From CAZJKE01 sp964555625 (lineage in GTDB: Bacteria; Planctomycetota; Phycisphaerae; Phycisphaerales; SM1A02), in contig CAZKTE010000060.1 in the NCBI GenBank assembly GCA_964555625.1, positions 1-8,744 on the forward strand: a DNA stretch of 8,744 nt, written 5' to 3'. The notes beneath the pieces were generated by a model. The model was not told where the DNA came from and made no database searches. It was given only the letters and a program-made list of their open reading frames with translations. Shown here one piece after another: positions 1 to 5,709 of this stretch (the first letter of the stretch is position 1; every line of letters starts with the position of its first letter). The position numbers and the translations under genes were made by a program.

Positions 1-26
1 CGGCCCTCGAGGAGTAGAATCGCGGC

Positions 27-419
27 GTGGGACAGGTTGCTCTGGGATTTCGAAGTCTGCTGATCAAGGCCGCGATCTTCGTGGTCATGGCCGGCCTGCT
101 CGCTTGGACACTCGGCGGCACGCTCTTTCCGCGACCGACGATCGCCGATCGCCCAGGCGAGGCAGGAGGCGTGCACTGGCAGGTGGCCGTTGGCGGTGAC
201 CTAGGCGGCATCCACTGGACGCTGCTGGGGGAGGACGCGGCGATCGTGCTCGAGGGGTACTACGCGTCGGTGGCCGGACCGGTCGTCGTCGATGGCAGGA
301 CATGGGTCGCCACCGACAGCGACGGGACCTGGTCGACCTGGCGGATCGATGCGGGCAGCGCCGAGGCGATGTCGGCGCCGTCGTCCGTGCGATCGACATT
401 GTTTGGCATGTCGAGGTAG
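27..419 (+). CDS. small membrane-anchored protein, function unknown
   Basis: I do not recognise this 130-residue protein. It starts with GTG; the frame is closed by a TAG at 15-17, so 27 is the first usual start, with GAGGAG at 9-14 about 12 nt upstream. Residues about 10-33 form one hydrophobic helix (LLIKAAIFVVMAGLLAW), followed by a short Pro/Arg stretch and a roughly 90-residue part rich in Gly and Trp that should lie outside the membrane. The last 160 nt overlap, on the opposite strand, the 3' end of uppP. The two frames share their wobble position, so third-base GC cannot tell which frame is real there. The helix and the regular protein-like composition outside the overlap favour a real gene. 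The TAG at 15-17 may be the end of an upstream gene in the same frame. Confidence 0.55.
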   Translation: MGQVALGFRSLLIKAAIFVVMAGLLAWTLGGTLFPRPTIADRPGEAGGVHWQVAVGGDLGGIHWTLLGEDAAIVLEGYYASVAGPVVVDGRTWVATDSDGTWSTWRIDAGSAEAMSAPSSVRSTLFGMSR

Positions 420-1228
420 CCGCCGAAGAGTCCCATGGCGACAACCGCCGCCAGGGCAAGTCGATACCAGCCGAAGATCGCAAGGCCGTGGTCATTCAGA
501 TACGAGACGAGCCACTTGATGGCCAACGCCGCGGCGATGAATGCCACGATGATGCCCACGATGACCGACGTGGCGCCCAGATCAGCGACTAGTGGACCAC
601 TCTGCCAGAGCTTGTAGAGCGTCGCGCCACCGAGTGTGGGCACGCCCAGCAGGAAACTGAACTCCGCGGCCTGGCGTGGCTTCATGCCAATAAGCATGCC
701 GCCGACGATCGTGATCATCGAGCGACTGGTCCCGGGCCACATGGCCAGGCACTGGAGGAGCCCGATGAACAGCGCCGCCTTCCACGTCAGGTCCATCAAT
801 TGGACATGGGGGCGATCCTCTCCGAATCGCGATCGCTGCCAGCGATCGATCCAGAGCATCGCGACGCCGCCGACGGCCAGGGCCGCGACGATCGGCAGCG
901 GATGGAAGAGCCATCGCTCAAGGTGCGCATCGAGTAGCGGCCCAAGGATCGCTGCGGGCGCGAAGGCCAAGGCGAGATTGATGGCAAGGCGGAGGCCCGC
1001 AGGATCGCGGCCCGCAAGCCCGCGGATGATCGTGGCGACGCGGCGATGGAAGAGTCCCAGAACCGCCAGGATCGCGCCGCCCTGGATGACGATGGCGTAA
1101 GCGTTGTGGGCCTCCCCGTCGAGGTGCATGAATCGCTGCACCAGCAACAGGTGGCCGGTGGAGGAGATCGGCAGGTACTCGGTGATCCCCTCGACGATGC
1201 CCAGGATGATGGCGGCTACCAGGTCCAT
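260..1228 (-). CDS. uppP: undecaprenyl-diphosphatase (BacA/UppP family)
   Basis: This integral membrane phosphatase turns undecaprenyl diphosphate into undecaprenyl phosphate, recycling the lipid carrier for peptidoglycan and other envelope polymers. Both family signatures are clear. The first is EGITEYLPISSTGH at residues 13-26, with the two glutamates (E13, E17), Ser22/Ser23 and His26. The second is PGTSRS at 165-170, with the catalytic Arg169. Hydrophobic helices run through to about residue 268. The last 50 or so residues are a hydrophilic tail beyond the usual end of the family (about 260-290 residues), and their coding sequence is antisense to the small gene at 27-419. The ATG has GGGGAG at 1239-1244 with a 10-nt spacer, located in the 20 nt that separate it from the upstream ilvC-like gene, so the two are probably one transcript. 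Overproduction of this family is known to give bacitracin resistance; nothing here suggests special regulation. Confidence 0.93.
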   Translation of the reverse strand: MDLVAAIILGIVEGITEYLPISSTGHLLLVQRFMHLDGEAHNAYAIVIQGGAILAVLGLFHRRVATIIRGLAGRDPAGLRLAINLALAFAPAAILGPLLDAHLERWLFHPLPIVAALAVGGVAMLWIDRWQRSRFGEDRPHVQLMDLTWKAALFIGLLQCLAMWPGTSRSMITIVGGMLIGMKPRQAAEFSFLLGVPTLGGATLYKLWQSGPLVADLGATSVIVGIIVAFIAAALAIKWLVSYLNDHGLAIFGWYRLALAAVVAMGLFGGYLDMPNNVDRTDDGADIASALPASIRQVDQVPSLSVATHVLPSTTTGPATDA

Positions 1229-1248
1229 GAGATCAGGACTCCCCGCGA

Positions 1249-2232
1249 TCAGGTATCGGCAGGTGGAACCATGAGGCTGCGGATTCCCTCGCCGACCGCC
1301 TCAAGGTCATGGGTGGCCAGTTCCGCGCGGCATTGCTCGATCCGCGTTGATCCATGTTCGGAGAGGTATGTGGCAAAGGAACCATCACGGACCGCTGCAA
1401 GCAGGCCCGCGAGCGTCGTACGCAGCTGCGGGGTGTCCAGTGCGTCCATCGCCACGTATGCGCCACATTCTGCGGTGGTGCTGATGGCCTCCATCATGCC
1501 CGCCATGCCGCGCTCGTGGAGGATGTCGGCCACCTGCTTCACCTCGTGGCAGCACTCGATGTAGGCGAGGTGAGGAGGATACCCGGCCTCGATGAGCGTC
1601 TCGTAGGACGCTCGGACCAGGGTGGCGAGCCCACCGACGATGACGGCCTGCTCGCCGAAGAGATCCGTCTCCGCCTCGTCGCCGAACGTCGTCTCGATGA
1701 CACCACTGCGGCCAGCGCCCAGGGCCGCCGCCCAGGCCAGTGCCAGGTCTCTGGCGGTGCCCGCGGTGTTTTCCTGGTGGACCGCCAGCAGCGCCGGGAC
1801 GCCGCTGCCCTCGACGAAGCGGGCTCGCACGGCGGTGCCCGGTCCCTTGGGCGCCACCAACACCATGCCCGTTCCTTCCGGAGGTTGGACGTGACCGAAG
1901 TGGACGCTGAAGCCGGAAATGAAGCCCAGGGTCGCGCCGGGCGCGAGGGCGTCTGCGACGGTGTCGGCGAAGACCGATCCCTGGATCTCGTCAGGGACCG
2001 CCAGGATGACTAGGTCGCCCATCGACGCGGCGGTCGCCAGGTCATGGGTCGGGAAGTCATCGCACGCGTCACGGCCGGAGCCGACTACGACACTGATGCC
2101 GCTGTCTTGCAGGTTCAAGGCATGCGCGCGGCCCTGATTTCCGTATCCGAGGATCGCGACGCGGCGATCACGCAGGGCGTCGATGGGGACCTCTACAGGT
2201 CCACGCAGTACGTTGAGCGTTGGAGCGGCCAC
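1249..2232 (-). CDS. ilvC: ketol-acid reductoisomerase family protein (divergent)
   Basis: The family performs the second common step of valine/isoleucine synthesis: Mg-dependent alkyl migration plus NAD(P)H reduction of acetolactate. With GTG at 2232 the protein has 327 residues, the class I size. The Rossmann motif GYGNQG is at 29-34. The C-terminal knotted domain keeps the metal and substrate residues D190 and E194 (TDLFGEQ), E226 and E230 (IECCHE) and S251. PKGPG (128-132) is also conserved. Two things are odd. The cofactor loop and helix after VVVG (48-51) are about 7 residues shorter than in typical enzymes, with acidic residues. The usual active-site His of the HGF motif is Ser106 (SGF). 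TTG at 2238 is an alternative start; the frame stays open to 2406, but that stretch is antisense to shikimate kinase and has no family similarity. Family membership is certain; activity as a normal IlvC is less so. Confidence 0.88.
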   Translation of the reverse strand: MAAPTLNVLRGPVEVPIDALRDRRVAILGYGNQGRAHALNLQDSGISVVVGSGRDACDDFPTHDLATAASMGDLVILAVPDEIQGSVFADTVADALAPGATLGFISGFSVHFGHVQPPEGTGMVLVAPKGPGTAVRARFVEGSGVPALLAVHQENTAGTARDLALAWAAALGAGRSGVIETTFGDEAETDLFGEQAVIVGGLATLVRASYETLIEAGYPPHLAYIECCHEVKQVADILHERGMAGMMEAISTTAECGAYVAMDALDTPQLRTTLAGLLAAVRDGSFATYLSEHGSTRIEQCRAELATHDLEAVGEGIRSLMVPPADT

Positions 2233-2264
2233 GGCCAAGGCGGCGAGTCTACCATGTGGCCCAC

Positions 2265-2777
2265 GTGCACCTAGCGTTGATCGGCTATCGCGGCAGTGGC
2301 AAGACGACCCTCGGGACGCAGTTGGCCACTGCGCTGTCGGTGCCATTTGTCGACAGCGATGACGCGGCTCTGGCGTCCCTTGGCCACGACAGCGTGCGCG
2401 CAGCATGGGACGCCCTTGGAGAGGACGCGTGGCGGGCTGCGGAGGCGAGTGTTATCCCGGCGCTGCTCAAGGAAGCGGGTGTTGTTGCACTTGGCGGCGG
2501 GGCGCCGATGCTCGAGACGGTCCAGGAGGCCCTTGGCGGTGTACCTGTGATCTGGCTGCGAGCGGACGCCGACGTCCTTGCGCAGCGGATCGCCTCCGAC
2601 GCGGAAGACGATGATCGGCCCAGTCTCAGTGGCGCTGATGCGGCGGAAGAGGTCGAGGTGATGCTCGCTGCGCGGCAGGAGACCTACGAGCGACTGGCGA
2701 CCGCGGCGGTCAACACCGCCGGCACCATCGACGAGGCGATGGCGTCGCTGAAGGCAGCGGTCATGCGGGTAATCTGA
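2265..2777 (+). CDS. aroK: shikimate kinase
   Basis: This enzyme phosphorylates shikimate at the 3-hydroxyl with ATP, the fifth step of chorismate and aromatic amino acid synthesis, in the cytoplasm. From GTG 2265 it has 170 residues, the usual length. Visible features are the Walker A loop GYRGSGKT (7-14), the substrate Asp32 in VDSDD, Arg57 (DAWRAAE), the shikimate-binding GGG (77-79), the lid arginine Arg118 (DRPSLS) and Arg137 near the C-terminus (ARQETYE). All sit within one or two positions of the standard numbering. GTG 2256 is an alternative start; the TTG at 2220 would add a basic stretch foreign to the family. No clear ribosome binding site is seen, and only about 32 nt separate it from the divergent ilvC start. 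It ends 7 nt before the convergent rpmH stop. Confidence 0.92.
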   Translation: MHLALIGYRGSGKTTLGTQLATALSVPFVDSDDAALASLGHDSVRAAWDALGEDAWRAAEASVIPALLKEAGVVALGGGAPMLETVQEALGGVPVIWLRADADVLAQRIASDAEDDDRPSLSGADAAEEVEVMLAARQETYERLATAAVNTAGTIDEAMASLKAAVMRVI

Positions 2778-2784
2778 GGTTGGA

Positions 2785-2919
2785 TCAGCTGATCTTGCGG
2801 CCGATGCGGCGCTGTCTGCTGATGATCTTGCGGCCGTTCTTGGTCTTCATGCGCGCTCGGAACCCGAGCGTCCGCCGACGCTTGATGTTGCTGGTTCGCC
2901 TTGGGTAATGGACGGCCAT
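2785..2919 (-). CDS. rpmH: 50S ribosomal protein bL34
   Basis: This 44-residue gene is short enough to be missed by gene finders with a length cut-off. The product is very basic and carries the bL34 core: an N-terminal SNIKRRR (usual form SNRKR), then GFRARMKTKNGRKII at 19-33 and a closing RRIGRK. It is a structural protein of the large ribosomal subunit. The N-terminus MAVHYPRR is slightly longer than in the textbook MKRT form. The ATG has AGGA at 2926-2929 with a 6-nt spacer, and a good promoter lies at 2989-3017. The GRKI motif makes two near-identical DNA stretches (gatcttgcggccg), which is coding redundancy and not a mobile repeat. In many bacteria rpmH is followed by rnpA; here the next gene is the convergent shikimate kinase, 7 nt away, so rnpA is not linked. 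Confidence 0.95.
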   Translation of the reverse strand: MAVHYPRRTSNIKRRRTLGFRARMKTKNGRKIISRQRRIGRKIS

Positions 2920-2988
2920 GGGCGTTCCTAGCCCCTTGATCGCGCATTCCAGCCATTTAGCGGGAACGAACAGTGGGGCGAGCGGCGT

Positions 2989-3017
2989 ACACTACTTCAC
3001 AGAGCCCCCGCTGACAA
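2989..3017 (-). promoter_or_regulatory. probable rpmH promoter
   Basis: On the minus strand TTGTCA (3012-3017; 5 of 6 to TTGACA), a 17-nt spacer and TAGTGT (2989-2994; the three key bases T, A and final T match) form a sigma-70-type promoter. Transcription would begin near 2982 and give a leader of about 62 nt before the rpmH ATG. The -35 box abuts the perfect palindrome at 3017-3032. Confidence 0.5.
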
Positions 3018-3032
3018 GGAATGGCCATTCCT
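3017..3032. promoter_or_regulatory. perfect 16-bp palindrome, possible operator
   Basis: AGGAATGGCCATTCCT reads identically on both strands with no spacer. It touches the -35 box of the proposed rpmH promoter and lies upstream of the TTGACA that precedes rnc, a position expected for a repressor or activator dimer site acting on either or both divergent genes. No regulator is encoded in the window, so the binding protein is unknown. In RNA it would fold as an unstable hairpin without a loop, so a DNA role is more likely. Confidence 0.4.
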
Positions 3033-3060
3033 GGTGGGGGCGCCAGGGTGAGCCCACCAG
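3031..3060 (+). other. 8-bp hairpin upstream of rnc
   Basis: CTGGTGGG (3031-3038) pairs perfectly with CCCACCAG (3053-3060) around a 14-nt loop. It competes with a CCTGG/CCAGG pairing (3030-3034 with 3043-3047) and with an outer CCCGCTG/CAGCGGG pairing (3007-3013 with 3058-3064). If the rnc transcript starts upstream of here, this would be a structured leader. No T-tract follows, so it is not a factor-independent terminator. Confidence 0.35.
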
Positions 3061-3073
3061 CGGGCTGCGTGCT

Positions 3074-3079
3074 TTGACA
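3074..3079 (+). promoter_or_regulatory. consensus -35 box upstream of rnc
   Basis: A perfect TTGACA lies 49 nt before the rnc start. The hexamers at 16-18 nt spacing (for example TTCGCA at 3097-3102) match the -10 consensus poorly, so this is only a candidate. A GGGGCGGA stretch at 3113-3120, 8 nt before the ATG, can serve as ribosome binding site. Confidence 0.25.
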
Positions 3080-3128
3080 ACGCGCTGGTGCGCCCATTCG
3101 CACATCTTTCACGGGGCGGATTGTCTCC

Positions 3129-3851
3129 ATGGACAGCGAGCGAATCGAGGCTGCGCAGGACATCATTGGCTACGAGTTCAAGGACCAGTCGCTCTTGCTG
3201 CGCGCGCTGACGCATGCAAGCGGTGTCGAGGATCGCATGGAGAGCAACGAGCGGCTCGAGTTCCTCGGTGACGCCGTCCTGGGATTCGTGATCTGCGGAC
3301 GAGTCTTCGAGGCTTATCCGGACCTCGAGGAAGGGGAGATGACCAAGATCAAGTCCGCGGTGGTCAGCCGCAAGATCTGCGCGGACATCGCCGAGTCCAT
3401 GGGCCTCGGCGCGCTCCTGACCCTCGGAAAGGGCATGGACGGCCGCGAAGGACTGCCTGGGTCGGTGACCGGCGCCGCCTACGAGGCGCTCATCGGGGCC
3501 ATCTACCTCGACTCGGACCTCGAACGCGCGAGGCAGTTCGTGCTCGAGACGATTGGCGAGGAGATTGAATTGGCCGCAGAGAGCGGCCACCACGAGAACT
3601 ACAAGTCAGTCCTGCAGCAGGTAGGGCAACGCATCACCGGCCGCGCCCCGCAGTACGTCGTGCTCGACGAGAAGGGCCCCGATCACGCCAAGTGCTTCGA
3701 GGTCACCGTCGACCTCGATGGCCGACGCTTCAATGCCTGCTGGGGACCGAGCAAGAAGCAGGCCGAGCAGCTCGCTGCCCTCGCGGCGCTGGTGGAACTG
3801 GGGCACGCGACCGAGGCCGAGGACGGCAGCGTCGAGATCAACGTCGATTGA
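3129..3851 (+). CDS. rnc: ribonuclease III
   Basis: This endonuclease cuts double-stranded RNA, including rRNA precursors, as a homodimer in the cytoplasm. It has 240 residues. The catalytic domain (about 1-150) carries the signature NERLEFLGD at 40-48, giving the metal residues E44 and D48, and YEALIGAIYLD at 118-128 with E119. A double-stranded RNA binding domain follows (about 157-225), with GPDHAK at 173-178 and SKKQAEQ near 198-204. The expected Asp three residues before E119 (Asp114 in E. coli) is Ala116 here (GCC), which removes one of four metal ligands. The ATG has a purine-rich GGGGCGGA 8 nt upstream. The gene stands alone: era, recO or acpP, often nearby elsewhere, are absent, and the convergent repeat-protein gene ends 3 nt beyond its stop, leaving no room for a terminator between them. 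Confidence 0.95.
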   Translation: MDSERIEAAQDIIGYEFKDQSLLLRALTHASGVEDRMESNERLEFLGDAVLGFVICGRVFEAYPDLEEGEMTKIKSAVVSRKICADIAESMGLGALLTLGKGMDGREGLPGSVTGAAYEALIGAIYLDSDLERARQFVLETIGEEIELAAESGHHENYKSVLQQVGQRITGRAPQYVVLDEKGPDHAKCFEVTVDLDGRRFNACWGPSKKQAEQLAALAALVELGHATEAEDGSVEINVD

Positions 3852-3854
3852 GCG

Positions 3855-4787
3855 TCAGGGGCTGTAGCCGCGCATGGGCCGCACGCGCCTCGTATTCGCA
3901 CCGTCCTGGTCGCTGATGACAAGTTCCCCGCGGTGGGTCGCGTCGCCCTGCATGGTGGCGACTGGAATCCCGCGCTCGTTGACGACGCTGATGGCACCGT
4001 CACCGCCCTCGGTGGGGGAGGCGATGACCACCGGCACGCCGTGGCTGTTCATCAGGTTCAGTCGACCGCCGTCGCTGGTCGCAGCTAGCAGCACCATTCG
4101 CTTGCCAGTTGCTGTCTGCAGGACGACGCCGCCACCGATGCCCGGCAAGGCGCGGATCTCGGCGATCACCTCGCCGCTGGTGTTGGCTACCTGCACGCGG
4201 CCGCCGCCATCTGTCGAGATGGCCATGACCGGCGTGCCGTCGCCGCTGCGAAGCTCCATCGAGGAGAGGCCAGCGTCGGCCGAGACAAGCGCGGAGGCCT
4301 GCGAGGACCCGTCCTCCACGAGCACGCCGCTGGCAGCGTCGAGGGTGATGGTCCCGCTGCCCTTGAGGGTCAGTTGACCATCCGCTGCCCGCAGCCGCTC
4401 ATTGCCCGCGGCATCCCAGAGCGCGAGGGCGCCGCCACTTTCGGTGGACCAGATGCCCGCGGTACTGGCGCCGCTGCGGCTCCAGAGGGCGATGTCTGCA
4501 CCGCTGTCGTTGCTGGACATGCGCAGGAGGTTCGCGCCGTCCTTGGCGTAGAGGTCCACGCGGCCACCGGCCTCGGTGGGCCGGATGGACACCAGGGGGG
4601 TGTCTCCTGCGCCGATCACGTCGAGCTTGCGCACGACCAGGTGGTCAAAGACGCTCGGGCCCGCGTCGGCGGCAAGCAGCATGCCGACGACCAGCAGGCC
4701 GCATCCGGCAATTCGCCAGCGGCGGACGCTGCGCTGGAGAGCGATGATGCGAGTTTCGAGACGATCGACGCGGTCATTGGTAGTCAT
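3855..4787 (-). CDS. membrane-anchored protein with ~22-residue repeats
   Basis: I cannot assign a function. The 310 residues begin with a short amphipathic, coiled-coil-like stretch (RVDRLETRIIALQRSVRR, 6-23), then one membrane helix (about 26-41), then VRKLDVIG leading into repeats. Repeats begin at Gly61, 84, 106 and 128 and again at Gly184, 205, 228, 250, 273 and 296, so the period is 21-23 residues. The rough pattern is G-x-P-V-x-x-I, a Ser/Thr/Asp turn, then GG-x-hydrophobic-x-hydrophobic, then N/D. Residues 129-183 look like degenerate repeats. Such strand-turn-strand units suggest a beta-solenoid or trimeric fibre, outside the cytoplasm if the N-terminus is inside. I recall unnamed bacterial proteins with the same helix-anchor-plus-repeat plan. 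Its ATG overlaps the stop of the upstream hydrolase gene (ATGA), and GGAAGGAA at 4795-4802 provides a ribosome site with a 7-nt spacer. Confidence 0.85.
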   Translation of the reverse strand: MTTNDRVDRLETRIIALQRSVRRWRIAGCGLLVVGMLLAADAGPSVFDHLVVRKLDVIGAGDTPLVSIRPTEAGGRVDLYAKDGANLLRMSSNDSGADIALWSRSGASTAGIWSTESGGALALWDAAGNERLRAADGQLTLKGSGTITLDAASGVLVEDGSSQASALVSADAGLSSMELRSGDGTPVMAISTDGGGRVQVANTSGEVIAEIRALPGIGGGVVLQTATGKRMVLLAATSDGGRLNLMNSHGVPVVIASPTEGGDGAISVVNERGIPVATMQGDATHRGELVISDQDGANTRRVRPMRGYSP

Positions 4788-5617
4788 GGGTCGGTTCCTT
4801 CCGCCAGCGCCGCATAGGCGGCGGCATAGACATCGTTCCGCAGGGGAAGATAGCCCGGATAGGCCCGCCTCGCCTTTGCGAGTACGTCCCGGCAGGCAGT
4901 GAACGTCGCAAGGGTGTCGGTTGTTTCAACGAGTAGGCCACCATCTGGATCAACGCCCAGAGAGGGGCCTCCAAGCAGCACGCCCTGCTCGGGGCAGGGG
5001 CGATTGACGCTGCAGACGTAGCAGCAGGCGGTGCGGGCGTTTGCGATGAGCACCGGCTTCCATCGCTGCCAGGTGGCCGCCTCGGTGGCCCGTGGGCCCA
5101 GAATGACCTCCGCGCCAGCAGCGGCCAGTGCGTGGGTGCCCAGCGGGCGGTTCATGTCCGAGCAGATCTGCACCCCAAGTGACCACCCCCGGAAGGGAAG
5201 TGGCAGGAGCCCATCGCCTGCAGGGGCCGGCTCGTAGTGGTCGGTCTCGAAGAAGCCAGGTTCATCGGGGAGGTGGTGCTTGCGGTAGGTGCCGATCAAC
5301 TCCCCGGCATCCCAGAGCAGGGCGGTGTTGTGGCGGGTGCCGTCCTCGTCGGCGATGATGGCCGACCCAAGCAGCCCGATGCCGACCTCGGCGCTGGCCG
5401 CCGCCTGCATGCTGCAGCGTGGGCCCCCGAGGGGCTCGGCGTCGGACGCTCGAGCGTCGCGGGTTGCTGCCGACCAGGGATTGCAGGAGAGCTCGGGCAG
5501 GACGGCGAGGTCCGTGCCGGTCCCGGCCGCAGCGGCGAGCCTTGCTGCGAGATGCTCCTGGGCATTCGCGGTGCAGAACACGTCGCTGATCAGTGTGATC
5601 GTGAGGGTTTCAGTCAT
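4784..5617 (-). CDS. carbon-nitrogen hydrolase (nitrilase superfamily)
   Basis: The superfamily hydrolyses non-peptide C-N bonds (amides, nitriles, carbamoyl groups, NAD synthetase glutamine). From ATG 5617 it has 277 residues, the typical size of a single-domain member. The Glu-Lys-Cys triad is clear: E42 in LPELSC, K113 in YRKHHLP and C152 in VQICSDMNRP; E119 (DEPGFFE) fits the supporting glutamate. The substrate cannot be told. The N-terminus ITLISDVF begins the first strand right after the Met, which favours 5617. A GTG at 5650, 11 nt after a strong AAGGAGGAGG (5662-5671), is a serious alternative and would add 11 residues. No signal peptide is seen, so it is cytoplasmic. It is translationally coupled to the membrane repeat protein downstream and divergent from the esterase gene. 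Confidence 0.9.
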   Translation of the reverse strand: MTETLTITLISDVFCTANAQEHLAARLAAAAGTGTDLAVLPELSCNPWSAATRDARASDAEPLGGPRCSMQAAASAEVGIGLLGSAIIADEDGTRHNTALLWDAGELIGTYRKHHLPDEPGFFETDHYEPAPAGDGLLPLPFRGWSLGVQICSDMNRPLGTHALAAAGAEVILGPRATEAATWQRWKPVLIANARTACCYVCSVNRPCPEQGVLLGGPSLGVDPDGGLLVETTDTLATFTACRDVLAKARRAYPGYLPLRNDVYAAAYAALAEGTDP

Positions 5618-5661
5618 CGCCGAACACACTATCGCAGGCATCGCGTGCACGAATCGCGTTT

Positions 5662-5671
5662 CCTCCTCCTT
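5662..5671 (-). promoter_or_regulatory. strong Shine-Dalgarno for the alternative hydrolase start
   Basis: AAGGAGGAGG on the minus strand lies 11 nt before an in-frame GTG (5648-5650) and about 45 nt before the ATG at 5617. A match this strong by chance is unlikely, so it argues for the GTG start. Against this, a TAGTGT hexamer (5626-5631) 8 nt before ATG 5617 would suit a leaderless start. Confidence 0.4.
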
Positions 5672-5709
5672 GGTCCACTCCTGGCGCGGTAGGCTGGCCT
5701 CCACTGCAG

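Noticed and set aside
636..1100. Open frame on the plus strand inside uppP.
   Set aside because: A shadow of uppP; Arg/Ser/Pro-rich translation without structure.
1354..2013. 219-codon open frame on the plus strand inside ilvC.
   Set aside because: Low-complexity Arg/Gly/Asp-rich translation with no domain, lying wholly opposite a gene with clear conserved motifs.
2233..2406. N-terminal extension of the ilvC-like gene.
   Set aside because: The stretch is antisense to the Walker A region of shikimate kinase, is Arg/Cys-rich, and has no similarity to the family N-terminus.
2791..2843. Two copies of gatcttgcggccg as a DNA repeat.
   Set aside because: They encode the two GRKI segments of bL34 and are explained by protein sequence.
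2920..3128. A small structural RNA gene (SRP RNA, tRNA or RNase P RNA) in the rpmH-rnc spacer.
   Set aside because: None of the conserved cores (for example the GGAAG loop region of SRP RNA or a T-loop GTTCGA) is present; the hairpins are better read as leader or operator elements.
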